Shown here in pieces: positions 35,673-48,371 of a stretch of DNA of 64,000 nt. The first letter of the stretch is position 1; each line of letters begins with the position of its first letter. A model generated the notes under the pieces. The model saw only the letters and a program-made list of their open reading frames with translations. It was not told the origin of the DNA and searched no databases. Source of the stretch: Jacaranda mimosifolia (taxonomy: Eukaryota > Streptophyta > Magnoliopsida > Lamiales > Bignoniaceae); NCBI GenBank assembly GCA_018894105.1, contig CM032117.1, forward strand, positions 1,391,501 through 1,455,500. Direction: 5' to 3'. The position numbers and the translations under genes were made by a program.

Positions 35673-36879
35673 TTCACTAATAAATATTGAGAGAGGGGCA
35701 AAGATAGTAATGAGGCAAGCAAATATGAATCCCTAAGAAAGAAGGGTGTAAATCAATGTTATCGACATTATTCGTGTATAAATGAATAAATAAAAATTAT
35801 AAATTATTAATGCGGGGAAAAGTATTCAATGCAATAGTTGATATGTCTATTATTATGCGTGTACAGTACCCACACTATTACGATGGGAACTGAGTGCCAA
35901 TATAATGAGTCCAGCTTCACTCAAACTAAGAAAAACGCCCAGATCCACTTCCAATCAATCATTTCAATCTTTCAACCTGCTACCCTAATCTTGTTCATTA
36001 TCCATCCATCTACAGCCTCAATAGCATATGTGTTGTCCACTAGGCAATGCTAAGCAAATTTGCCATTATATGAATTTGGAAAATAATTTTTAATTACGAG
36101 TACTAATTCTGCATTCTAAAATTAACCAAAAAAAAAAAAAAAAAGAAAAGGATTATTGTTGCTGAGGTTTGCTCAATAAAAATTCTTCAATACTTAAATT
36201 AATATTTTAAAGTAGAGAAAAAATGTTTGAAGAAAATTTAAAATAATAAGTATGTACTTAGGTGCAAATGTTAAAGAAGGGGTATTTGTCGTTTCGCAGG
36301 TATGCCGGTGTAATATAGAATTTTTCAATATAGTTGATTTGACGGGTATGATTTATCAACAAAACACAGCAAAACAAATTAATTCGGACCAAATAAAAAT
36401 ATGTAGTTCTCATATTTATTATTGAAATATTCGCATTCTCATGACACATTTAAAATTTCTCGTGGAATAGTTTTTCATTTGATTTGTAGTATTTGGATTT
36501 TTGAAACATGGGGATTAATTTTATTTATTTATTTATTTATTTGGAAAATTAACATTTGCTGTCAAAGTGTGACGGGCCTTATCAAATAATAGCCTGGAAC
36601 ATATGGTAGCAATTGGTTTGGGCCCACATAGTTTAGGGTAGATAAGAGAAATGGGGCCTATTGAGATTTGGATTGAATGCTCCCCAACCCTACAACTTAA
36701 TTTCCTCCCTCAGCCCAAAAGGGTGTTTTCCTATTGCTTCGCTGTAATGGGCCATCTCAATCTCATATCCAAGGGCCCATTTTTAATCGCGTCTCTTAGT
36801 TTAATTTAAATTGGAAGTCCAAGGTTTAACGTAATCTGTATAAACCATGAAAGAAAAAAAAAAAAAAAAAATCTTAGTT

Positions 36880-37250
36880 TTCAAATATCAAGAAAAACAT
36901 AACTAAACATTTCCCCGGAACAACATTGTTTTGAGAAAATATAACCAAATATATCCCCATTTTCCTCCAAAACACACATTTTTCAATATATATATTATAT
37001 ACATCTTATATATTTTATTATTATTCTAACATTAAAATAATCACTCAATTTTATTTTCACCCAAAAAACTTAACAAAAAAATATTGATTTGACTGTTAGA
37101 GTAAAAAATGTTTCCCCCAAAACATAAACAAACATACCAAAAAATAACTTTTACATTATCCAATAATTCATTCTCTTAAAATACATAATAGACACATAAT
37201 AAAATCAAACAAAAAACATAACCAAACATAACCAAGAATTTTCCCGAATT
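36880..37250. mobile_element. MITE-like element related to 60430-60774
   Basis: Blocks such as 'tcactcaattttattttcac', 'aaaatattgatttgac' and 'aaacataaacaaacat' occur in the same order and orientation at 60511-60660, and inverted in the element at 30893-31357. This defines a dispersed non-coding family. Exact ends are unclear. Confidence 0.5.
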
Positions 37251-37676
37251 GATGAAAATTGGTAATAGAAGGGAGCAAAATAAGACAGACATCCGAGGGA
37301 CCGGGGGGTGGACCTTGTGCACGTCACGTGCTCGCCTTCCTAAGACAAAGTGGCTGCCCAAAGAAACAATGTACATTGAATCTTAATTTTTTATTTTTCT
37401 CCACCTTTTTCTTTTCATGAATGTGCACTTTTTGGATGGGGTTTTGAAATAATTTTATGCAAACCTAATTCTTACTTAAAGAGGATATTGAGTGATCAAG
37501 AAAGATTTCGCAAGGAATGTCAATTCAACAAAACGGCCTAAAATGAAAGTTCTTTTTTCACTCTTTTTTTTTTTTGGTTTCCCAGAAAATACTTTGGCGT
37601 AATATTAGTATTTATTTTTACTGGAAAAATGGTACATTTTCAATTTGTAGCAATTCACTTGCATTATTTTCACATT

Positions 37677-37900
37677 TATATGTATGAGGTTTAGAATTCG
37701 AATTCAAGTGCTTCTAAATGATTGTGCTTAACTTGTATCTAGCGTGATCAAGTAGTACAATAACATCGCCTTTATATTTATATATATAAGGTTTAGTATT
37801 CGAACTCAACGATTCTAAATGCTTGTGCTTGTGTCTCGAGTGACCAAGTAGCACAATGATGCCGCCACCATACTTATATGTATAAGATTTAGGGTTTTGA
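37677..37900 (+). repeat. Tandem repeat, unit about 100 bp, about 2.3 copies
   Basis: Units start near 37677, 37780 and 37877. Each contains 'ggtttagnattcgaa', a 'cttctaaatgattgtgctt'-like block and a 'gtgaccaagtagcacaatga'-like block. The last two resemble box B and box A of a tRNA-derived SINE, in the order expected when SINE units sit head to tail. Confidence 0.6.
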
Positions 37901-39710
37901 AAGAATTATTAGTATAAATGTGTATAAAAAAAAATAAAAAAATACATGTATACGTGTCTAAATTTTTTAAAAAAAGAAAGAAAGAAAGAACTTTAACACT
38001 TTATGTAAAAAAATCGTTTGTGCATCAGCCTAGTCACGTGCCATACATAGACAAAATATTCTTACCAGTCATCTTAAGTTTTCAACATATTCTTGGGTTG
38101 GGTGGGACCCCATTCTATCCTACAATTTCAGCTTCAGGAAGACTCGTTCTACTTTATGCTATTTTCTAACCTGACCACTTACAACATGTGGAAGGTTTTG
38201 GTTTCTCTCCTCTCCTCCGTAACGTCACTTCAAAACTCCAAATTTTATCTCAGAAAGTGTTACAAAACTTGGGGCCTTCTTTCCTTCAAGATTTTATGAA
38301 AGAATTCATCTTAAAAATAAAATAAATGGTAGAATAATATTTATATGATAAAGACATCATCTGTAGCTGTTAAATCTCGATAATATTAATGAAAGGCAAA
38401 TCACACTAATCCAACATTTTAATCACAAGGTTGGATTGTATCAATATGAGTTTGTTCCTGTCGGGCCAAACTAATTATTCTTGATTAAATTAGATAGTTT
38501 TAATTTATGAAGACAAAGTTATGGCCTACGAAGCCTACAACCCATCACTCTAGATCGATGGCCGATGGGTGCAGTGCATAAACATGTTAAATAGTACGCA
38601 TAAAAGGACACCAGAGCCACCTAGTTTTCCTTTGATTGTTACTTTGAAAAGAAAAATATAAAAGTGGGTGGGATTTCGCCGTTCAACTTTAGTTCATTCT
38701 AGCACTACTCTCGAATATTTTTTTGATTAAAAATTAATTATTTTTATAAAAATATTTTAAATTTCCATTTTTTGTGGGGTTTAGGGTTTTAATAAAAACT
38801 TGTAATAGTTAGTCGCCAGGGAGATATTTTTTTTGTAAATAATAAACAAAAAAAGAATAAGGCACCTCAAATATATTTAAAATTAGTAGGGTACAAGAAC
38901 GTGTCCAAATATAAATAATTTTTTAAATGGTATAACTTATATAAAATTCCAAGTGGGCTTTTGTCCTGATTCTGTTTTCTTCATTGACTTGTCATTTCTT
39001 CTTAGAAGGACACTTTTGAGGGACATGTACAGAGATTGTCTTTTTTTCCTTCCTTTTTCTTGTTCTCTGAAAATTAAGAGTATGAAGAGGACAATCAGTA
39101 TAATAATTCTTTTGACGTGATCATAAAAATCTCCAATTATTTGGAAATATTCGCTCTAAGTCATAATTATCGTCCAAAAAATGAATCGATGACTATAATT
39201 TCACTAAGTGTTGGTCAAATAAAATCCATTTGCCCTAAAAACTGTGGCCGACATAAAGAAGTACAGAAGACACATTTTGATTGAAATATTTTGTGCATTG
39301 GATGAGAGATTCGCACAAGGGTGGGCAGAATTGGATACCCCCACTCAAATATGCACTTTCTGACCGTTGGAGTCTTCATTTTATTTTTCCAATAAATCCA
39401 CGCTGAAAGTTCTGTTTCCACTATAAATTCTGTTCTGTCCTATCCGTTGATAAGTTTTTTAAGCTTAGCTTGCAGCCCAAGAAATGTGGACTAATGTTTC
39501 AAATAGTTTGAATAGAATCTGATGCTGCCCCATCTAAAGTTGTACCACGAGAAAGTTCTCATAGTGTGAAATTGAGCTGGGCCAGTAGTTGTTCACACTT
39601 TTGTTTTTGCCCACCCTTTAGTTGGGCTTTGGAATCTCTAGGCCTTATGTGAAAAACGACGGCGACCAACTCCGCGGTTTTTTTTCTTTTTCTTTTTTTT
39701 TTTTTTTAAT

Positions 39711-39805
39711 TTTATACACACGCACATCAAGAATCCGTTAGAGCTCGAATTCCTGACCTCCCACATTATGTGAGAGACTTATGCCACTGGGCCACATGCC
39801 ACTCG
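39711..39805 (-). mobile_element. SINE-like fragment, minus orientation
   Basis: On the minus strand it reads TGGCCCAGTGGCATAAGTCT followed by CTCACATAATGTGGGAGGTC and AGGAATTCGAGCTC. These are a box A, a spacer and a box B like those at 10590 and 21557. It is preceded (plus strand) by a long T-run. Confidence 0.5.
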
Positions 39806-42302
39806 AAGACCAACTCCATGGGTTAAGTAACACAAAAGTATCGATTTAGATCTTCTATTTTATTTTATATTTTTTTTGTCTATTTTATTTTATATTTATA
39901 TGATATGTGTATTAAATATTTTTTTATAAAAGCAGTTAATTGAAAATTGGATACATGTGATATAAATATAGCAAATTGGAATAGAAAATGAAATAAGAAA
40001 TGAAATAGAGAATCCAAAGTGTAAAAATATAGACGTGAAACTTTTGGTTGAATCAGGAAAAAAAAAATACACATGAAATTCATGCAATATATCTGGCATA
40101 ATCATGATAGTTGAGTTGTAGGCACAACCAATTATGATCGTTGGATTGAAGAGAAATATGATAAAAATTATCCATAAATGCAATTCAACGATTATGTGGG
40201 AATCGCATATGGTGCATCTACAGACACAATCATAGTACAAGTGGATAGTTTTAGTTAGACTTTGAGTTCCATCCCATGATTTTTGTAAATGATTTTAATA
40301 AAACAACGATGCACATCATGATATTTCGATATTAATTACTAATAAATTGACATTTTTTAATAATTAATTATTAACAAAACCAAAGCTTTTGCCATGATTC
40401 TATTTTCACTTAATTAGTCAAAGATGTATAATTGAGTTATACCTATTACCTAAGTTCAAGGCCTCAACCGTAATCCATGCATGATAATGCATTCTACTCA
40501 TTGGGGCATGTGATTATTGGATAGATATCGGTCCAAATTAAATTCATTAATAGGCTATAAGCCTAATTTTTTCTATATGATATCTCATTTTCAACGCAAT
40601 TCCGTTGCGTTTTTAAACCTTGAATTGGTCTTTTGAAGTAGCCAATGAATAATTCTAAGCCAGCTGTTGTAGCACAAGGATAGTAAGGATTTTATCTATT
40701 TTAAGACAAACCTGGAAAATTAGGAGAAAAAGATAAATTAAATTCTTTGCAACTTATTCACAAAATAATTTCAAGATCCCGCAAATTCAGAGTCTTACTA
40801 TTTCTTAGTTTGAATTTCGAAATTAACACATGTAAATGTGATTGTAATATCATTTAAATAAGTATCTACTCGACTTCTTTATTCACTACAAAAGTACTAG
40901 GGAATCAATTACAGCTGATGCCAAAAAATTAATAGTTTTAGTTATGAAATTGACCTAATAAAATTTAAAATAGATGCCATCACAGCTAGTCCTTACTATG
41001 ATCAATCCATAGCTGATAATGATTATTTTTTTTGTACATATATTAATTTTTTTTATATCTATACTATACAAATAAGAAATGCCATTTACACACTCAAAGT
41101 GGCGGTTACTCTATGCTGCACCATAATTTACTTTTTCAATTATACCCTTGATTTTCAATTTAATTTCAAAAGTGAATTGTCACTTGATTTAACATTAGAA
41201 AGACAAACAATATAGTGAAAACATAATAACAAAATTTATGAAATGCATAGGTAGATATATTTAACAATTTTAAACTTTTTGATGTAGAAATAATTTGTTA
41301 AATATGAGTTTATATTAATGAATAATTACTATTCTATGCTATTGATGCAACTATTGTTAAAATTCTGTTATTGCTAATGTATATTGTAAAAAATTAAGTA
41401 CTTTATTTATTAATATAATTTAACATCAATAGTATAAATTAATATGCAAACAGGGACAGCATGCCATGACGATTAGTGTTAATATAATACATTGCCAATC
41501 TGTTGCGTTTCCGACGTATAAGTCTGCAAATTGACGTGTGTGATGTTTTGAGAATTAATGTCGTAATGCATGATGTTCCAACAAATTCCGGCTGGTTATT
41601 AGGGTTGGTAAGACGCAGCTGTTTGGCGATAATCATCATATAAAGTAGCACTCCATTTTTCCTTACAAAGTTTGAGAAAAAAGCCGTTTAAGTAGGTGAG
41701 ACCAAAAGAATGTGTACGTGCCTACTCCCATGTGATGTGTGGATGGTGGAACAACTCTAGGGAGGTGCCATATAACTATCAATAATACAAACAAAAAAAT
41801 ATAAAGAATCATAAAACCATGTCATTTTTGTCTTCAAATAGCCCCTCGATCTAGATCTTATTATTTTAGTATATTTCCCAAAAATAAAATGGAAACAATT
41901 TTTTTGTTCCAAAAATACACATTTTAATTCCTAATGTGGCTTAAATAATTCTAAGTTCTAACACGCAATTAAGTGTTTTCAAATCAATTTTCGAGAAATT
42001 TATGATTTTGATCTATTATCAATGTTTTATTGCGTACACTCTATTAAGAAAATTCCTAACATTTTGCTAAATTCAGTAAAATCATAATCGTAGTAAAAGT
42101 TAAGTGATCCCTAGTGCTGAACTGATGAAGTCTTGGTCTAGCGGTTAAGACAAAAGTTTCAAAATTTTACTAGATCTTAATTTTCAATATTATCTCATTC
42201 GCATATCCTAATCAATAATAACTTATATATAAAATTATTTAATTTCTTGTAATAGGATTAAGTTGTGATGAAAATAAAGGAAATTAATGACTTAATTTCA
42301 TA

Positions 42303-42324
42303 CACACACACACACACACACACA
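42303..42324. repeat. (AC)n microsatellite
   Basis: Eleven AC dinucleotides in a row. Confidence 0.85.
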
Positions 42325-44191
42325 GTTGTTTGGTTAATTTGACCTCATCACCTAAATGGATGACCAACAATTCCTTCTTGATAAGTTTTTTGGTTAATCA
42401 GTGGTATGTTTTGGTTAGACTTAATGAGGAGATAAATGAATGATATCTTCTTTATTCTTATGGTATGTAACTTCTTTATTCTTATGTTTTGGTGTATGTA
42501 TAAATAACAAATAAATAAAATATTTAAAATTTTATATCAAAAGAAATTTAAAATAAGTACAAGAATAAAACAGCTTAATGTGGAAGAGTTGGACATGGAG
42601 GGAAGTCCATAACCTAACCTCAACAAAGGAGAATATCACAACTTACACGAGAATTTGAGTTGTCCAAACTCATGAGTTTAATTGCTTTCAAGTTTAATGC
42701 CTGATTTCCAATGGTAGTTGATGTCGACATAACAAACTCTTAGAAACTTGGATTGCAGGCAAAACACAAAAAGACAAAAATAAAATAAATTCATATATAT
42801 ATATATTTAATTTTTAATTAATTAATCCCGGCTTCTTATTTTGTTTTGGCTTGGCTTGGCTTCGTGAAGTAATTTACTGTAAATTTTAATTGGATTTGAA
42901 GACAGTGTAGGGCTGGTCGAGCAGGAAATGTTTGGTACTGAATCCGTGACCTGTGAAGTCATGAATATGAACATCAACTTGGGACAGTAACTAGTTACTT
43001 GGGATGAGTTGTCGGAATTGACATTCTTTTTGGCCTCTGCTTTCATCTTTCAGACAGAAAATTCTGTGCTAACATTAAGTTCATTAGTCGTCATCTATTT
43101 ACTCCATTGAATTGCACTTTATATAGATTGGAAGACGCTATCAAATGAAAAAAGGTAAGTTAAACAATTCTCCATATATATATGTTGCGATATGTGTTGT
43201 AATTAATGTGAAAACTATTTGATTGTCAGAAAACAGTAATTTTTAGATCTTTTAATTCAATTCATATGTTATATTGTATTTTAGTTTTATGTGTATATAT
43301 ATATATCATATTGTATATATCCATGATATGAAATATAAATTAGAATAGAGAATTTAAATTAAAAAATAACTGTTATTTAGTGAACTTACCAACTAATATT
43401 TAATTATTCTATCTGATTGAAAAAAAATGATAAATTTTAAACACAACTTTACGCAAATGTAAAATTGCAGTCGTGGCTGCTTTTTCTTGACTATATAAGT
43501 TGATATATTCAATTAATGCCTCATGGGTTGTAAGTAAAAATTCAATAAAAAAACTACATGATTAATCAGATTAACCCATTAATTAAGCTCAGATGAGGTA
43601 CGCATCATAGGTCCAATCAAGCTTATCAAGGATCCAATTAGTATAAATACCAACTTTTACATCCAAAAAGGTATCTAAATATTTATTATTTAAATTGATC
43701 ATTATTTCTACGCAGACACATCTCTAGAGTGGAAGCTCATTATTCAATAATTTACAAATTTTGTGCAACATCATAAGCTATAAATATTATTAATTTTACC
43801 TCTCTTATAAGTTTAAATAAATATTGATGCATCAATACTTGGCTAAGCCCAAAAAATAATGGCGCGGCTAGGGCGGCATCCAAAAACTAAAAAGTAGGCT
43901 AATTGAATGATAAAATTGGCATTCAACTACCTTGACTTGGACCCTCTCCCCTTCTCCCGAGTTCCAAACAACCAATCCTATTACAGCAATTAAAGTAATT
44001 TTAAACAATCCATCCTTAGCCACATAACATTTTCATTGCTTTAAGACCACCAACTTCTTCATGCATTCCTTTTTAAACCCCTCTCTGCTCCATCCAACAT
44101 AACTAGCTAGCTCACACAAATTGAGCCAGAAAAACACTAGTCCCCCCCAGCCCTCTTCTAATCTTCTCCCTCTAGCTGTCAGAGAAAAACA

Positions 44192-46857
44192 ATGAGTGCT
44201 CATCGGCATTTCGAGCCGGTGACCAAGTGCAGAACCGACGGGCGGTCCAACCAAACTGTGGCGGCGGACCTAGACGGCACCCTCTTGCTGTCTACCAGTG
44301 CCTTTCCTTACTTCATGCTTGTTGCCCTGGAAGCCGGCAGCCTTATACGGGCCTTGCTTCTTTTAACATCGGTTCCATTTGTCTACTTTGTTTACTTGTT
44401 TGTGTCCGAATCTTTGGCCATTCAAACCCTTATCTTTATTGCCTTCTCCGGGCTGAAGATTCGAGACATCGAGCTCGTGGCCAGGTCCGTTTTGCCTAGG
44501 TTTTATGCAGAAGATGTCAACCCCGATACGTGGAAGGTGTTCAATTCCTTTGGTAAGAGGTACATAGTCACTGCAAATCCTAGGATTATGGTGGAACATT
44601 TTGTCAAGAATTACTTGGGGGCCGATAAGGTTCTTGGGACAGAGTTGGAGGTGACGAAATCGGGGCGGGCCACAGGGTTTGTGAAGAAACCAGGTGTCCT
44701 CGTTGGGGACCATAAGAAAATGGCGATTGTCAAAGAGTTTGGAAGTAATGTGCCGGATTTGGGTCTTGGAGATAGAGAGACTGATCATGACTTCATGTCC
44801 ATATGCAAGGTAGCCATTTTTCTTTTGCTTTTTAAATTTTTTTTACTTCAAGAAATTATGTGAATAATATGTATAGTTAGTTGGTTGGTTAGATTATAAT
44901 TGGAGTGATGATAAATATCTGTTTGACTTCTTGATTTGATTTTGTCATTCAGTAGAAAACAGACAAATTGCTGCATAAATTCATTAGGTGGGGGGTGGTA
45001 AGATTTTATCATTTTCTCATACTTGTTTCATTTACAGGCAAGCATAGATATCATATGAGCCATGCATATTTCATGATAGTTTTTAAGGGCTGATGTCCGC
45101 AGAATGCTTTGTTCATGGTCCCTTTTTGCTTTCCAATCACTTTCTCAAGTATATATATGCCATACAATTCATAAAATATATAATCTATATGATCTATATC
45201 AAATTGATTTCTTATAATAATAATAATAATAATTTTATGTCCATGCTAGTGGTATTGTAAACATGAAAGTAATCACTTTTAATTCTTTATTCTATTTCAT
45301 ATCTTATTTATTATTTCAATTTGTTATATTTATGCCAAATATATTTGATTTTCAATTAATTATTTTTATAAAAAAAAAATTAATACACGTATTATATATT
45401 AATGAAATAGAATAAAAAATATTTAACAAATGTGTCATATATTCATGACAGTGACTTCTGTTGCCCAGGGCCCACGCACCGGTTTCTCATTAGTACACGC
45501 CCAAAAACGCAACTTTTAGTTATTTCAAAGTATTTTTTTGGTCTCCTTTTTGTTAATTATTTACCTTTCTTTGTCACGTTTCCTGATCAGGAAAGTTCTA
45601 TAACCACCCTGTAAAAGCAGAAACTCAGGCCACCCAATCAAGTAAAAGCTAGCTGCTTTTGTAACAGTTAGATGCTTCATAACTTCACCTTTTCTTTGCC
45701 ACGATTCCCCACTCCACTATAAATAAACGAACAAAACAATGAAAGAACTACGAAATTGGGATTTTGTTTGAAAAAATTAAAGTCATAACGTACAATTTTA
45801 TGGATTGAACTTGTAATTTCCACGTTCTCTCGAGTCAAAGAATGATGCTGGCAATAAATACTAGTATATTTTTGTATTTACAAGTAGAAAAATTCAATAA
45901 AGAACTTTATGTATATGCAATACATGAATCTGTAAATTCTTGAAAAGCTCTAATTTCTTGATTTTACTACAGGAGGGATACATGGTGCCCAGAACAAGAA
46001 CTGAACCATTGCCAAGAAACAAGCTTCTAGCCCCAATCATTTTCCACGAGGGTCGTTTGGTACAAAGGCCCACACCCCTTGTAGCACTAGTTACATTCTT
46101 GTGGATGCCAATTGGCTTTATTTTGTCACTCATTAGAGTGTATCTAAACATTCCTTTGCCTGAAAGAATTGTACGTTATACCTACATGATGCTCGGTATC
46201 AAACTTATTGTCAAGGGCACCCCTCCCCCGCCGCCTAGCGCGGGTCGCGGCGGCGTCCTCTTTATCTGCAACCACCGCACCGTCCTCGACCCTGTTGTCA
46301 CCGCGGTGGCACTCGGCCGGAAAATCAGCTGTGTAACTTACAGCATAAGTAAGTTCTCAGAATTGATTTCTCCAATCAAGGCAGTTGCTTTGTCAAGGGA
46401 AAGGGAAAAAGACGCGGCAAACATAAAGCGTTTACTTGAAGAAGGTGACTTAGTGATATGCCCCGAGGGCACCACTTGCCGAGAACCCTTTTTGCTCAGG
46501 TTCAGCGCGCTTTTTGCTGAATTGAGCGATAGAATCGTGCCGGTTGCGATTAATACTAAACAAAGCGTGTTTTATGGGACGACGGCTCGAGGGTACAAAT
46601 TATTGGACCCGTATTTCGTTTTCATGAACCCAAGACCAACTTACGAGATCACTTTCTTGAATCAATTGCCCCCGGAATTCACTGTTAAAGGTGGGAAATC
46701 ATCAATTGAGGTGGCCAATTACATCCAAAGGGTCCTGGCGAGCACACTTGGGTTCGAGTGCACAAATTTGACTAGGAAGGATAAGTACGTGATGATGGCT
46801 GGGACAGACGGACGCGTTCAATCCAACACGGAGAAGGAATGCCAAGAAAACAAGTGA
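44192..46857 (+). CDS. GPAT6: Glycerol-3-phosphate 2-O-acyltransferase, GPAT6-like (cutin synthesis), 500 aa
   Basis: Two exons, 44192-44809 and 45973-46857, join in phase 0 (ATATGCAAG|GT ... CAG|GAGGGATAC) around a 1163-bp intron. Exon 1 encodes a HAD-like phosphatase domain: AADLDGTLL (Asp26, Asp28) and [10 protein letters not shown] (Asp194, Asp198), with hydrophobic segments between. Exon 2 encodes the acyltransferase domain: NHRTVLDP (His307, Asp312), [14 protein letters not shown], and [20 protein letters not shown] (PEGT about 370-373). Land-plant GPAT4/6/8 transfer acyl groups from omega-oxidised acyl-CoA to sn-2 of glycerol-3-phosphate and remove the phosphate to give 2-monoacylglycerol for cutin. 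The intact phosphatase motifs separate it from suberin-type GPAT5/7. The N-terminus ([16 protein letters not shown]) and the end ([14 protein letters not shown]) are closest to GPAT6 as I recall it. Length is normal (Arabidopsis GPAT6 is about 501). Confidence 0.94.
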
Positions 46858-47386
46858 ATTTCAACCAATAGGTTCCGGTTTTTAGATGCTTTTGCAAAAA
46901 CGTTAGTTTTCCAAATATTTGGGAAAGAAAAAAGAAAATTTAAACAGGAAGAAATTGGATTTGTGGGTAATTCATGTAATAATAACGGTCTAATATTTAT
47001 ATTGTCCTTTGATAAGTGATTAATATTGTCTTGATATTGAAATGCTGTAAGATTAAGCATGAAATAGGTTTTAACCAATTGGGAAAGTTTGCCCATAGCC
47101 ATTGAGTCTTTCTTCACACACACAATAATTGAGGGGTTGTTCATGTATGTTGTATCATCATTTCTGTAAAAGGGCGTGTTTGGAGTAACAAATAATTGTG
47201 GTCACAAAAATTTTTAGTTGCAAATGGATGGTGGGAATAATAAATACTGAGCTAAAATGTTTGGTTTAACATTGTGTTCTGTCAACATTCTCACATGGGT
47301 TTAATTTGGAAGCTCAATCAAGATGAATTAATGGAGGTTATTGATGAAGCCCACGTGGCGTGTGTGCCCCATTTGTGATTTGTCAC
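46858..47386. other. 3' flank of the GPAT gene
   Basis: Non-coding. It includes the 3' untranslated region and a MITE-like 'gggcgtgtttgga' start at about 47172 without a visible partner end. Confidence 0.45.
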
Positions 47387-47394
47387 AATCTAAT

Positions 47395-48068
47395 TAGGGT
47401 TGTTAATGGATTGGATTTTAAATCGAATTCGATTCGAATTTTAAAATTTTTATTCAATTAAAATATATGATGGATCAAATTCGATTATAAATACTCAAAA
47501 TCCAAATAAGTGGATCGGATATACAATTAAGCAATCCGATCCATTAAATATTCGAATCCGAACCTTAAGATTTTTTATTAAATTAATACTTTTATATATA
47601 ATATTAATAAAGACTTTAAAATAAAATCTATGTATTATATTGACCTAATAACTATATTAACGTCTATATTATACTATTAATATTGAATCTTTAACCAAAA
47701 AAATAAGAGAGATATTAATAAAATATCAAATATAATAACATATAATAGTTCATTTATGATTAATATAATCTGAAATAGAAATTTAGTATTTAAATATTTA
47801 ACTTTTGGACTAATATATAATAAAAAAATTATTAAAAATTCAAATATGACAGATATTTACATTATAAATACAATATTTTTATAAAATTCAAAAGAAAAGA
47901 AAGAAAAAATAAATCGAGTCTAATTTTTTAATTGAATTTCGGATATCCATCGGATTCAAATATGGTATTGAATAATAAAGATCCTATAGGATTTCGCATC
48001 AGATTTGAATTTGAATTTAGATCCAAATATAACATATTCGATCCAAATCCGATCCATTGACAACCCTA
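47395..48068. mobile_element. hAT-like element, copy 2 (674 bp)
   Basis: Collinear with the element at 2737-3410 along its whole length and of the same size. The TIRs are better preserved: TAGGGTTGTTAATGGATTGG at the left and, reverse-complemented, TAGGGTTGTCAATGGATCGG at the right. No 8-bp target duplication is visible (AATCTAAT against TTTCCCAT). No coding capacity. It lies 537 bp beyond the GPAT stop codon. Confidence 0.8.
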
Positions 48069-48371
48069 TTTCCCATTCCCATATAAGGTTTTTGCACTAA
48101 TTTATTTTTGTAAGGTTAAAATTAAAAGCATTGGAATTTCTTCTTCTTTTTTTTTTTTTAATATTTACGGATTAGGATTCAAGTTCTAAATTTCATATTG
48201 AGAATAATATTTCTTTAGTAATTAATTAATGAGAGAGAAGACATAAAAATAATTAAAGGGTTCTCTTAATAAGAAAGATTCTATAATGACGCAATTGTAT
48301 TTCGGATAATAAAGCGCACACATAAAATTAGAGGGCGGAGACCATTAGCATTGAAACACAATATATTTGAA

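Larger units (their letters stand above)
35673..44191. other. Gene-poor intergenic DNA upstream of the GPAT gene
   Basis: About 8.5 kb without a supported gene. It contains a MITE-like block (36880-37250), a tandem repeat (37677-37900), a SINE-like fragment (39711-39805), an (AC)n tract (42303-42324) and many AT-rich tracts. A short minus-strand frame at 43046-42822 is not recognisable. The last few hundred bases are promoter and leader of the gene at 44192. Confidence 0.5.

Noticed and set aside
41057..41120. A TCTATACTATACAAATAAGA start that resembles a Helitron 5' end
   Set aside because: I could not find a matching hairpin and CTRR end, and the similarity to the two real Helitrons stops after about 12 bases.
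42131..42200. tRNA-like stretch (GGTCTAGCGGTTAAG)
   Set aside because: Box A is good, but no cloverleaf with acceptor stem can be formed; probably another SINE fragment, too short to call.
42822..43046. 74-residue minus-strand frame
   Set aside because: No recognisable domain, no partner exons and no promoter features; likely chance.
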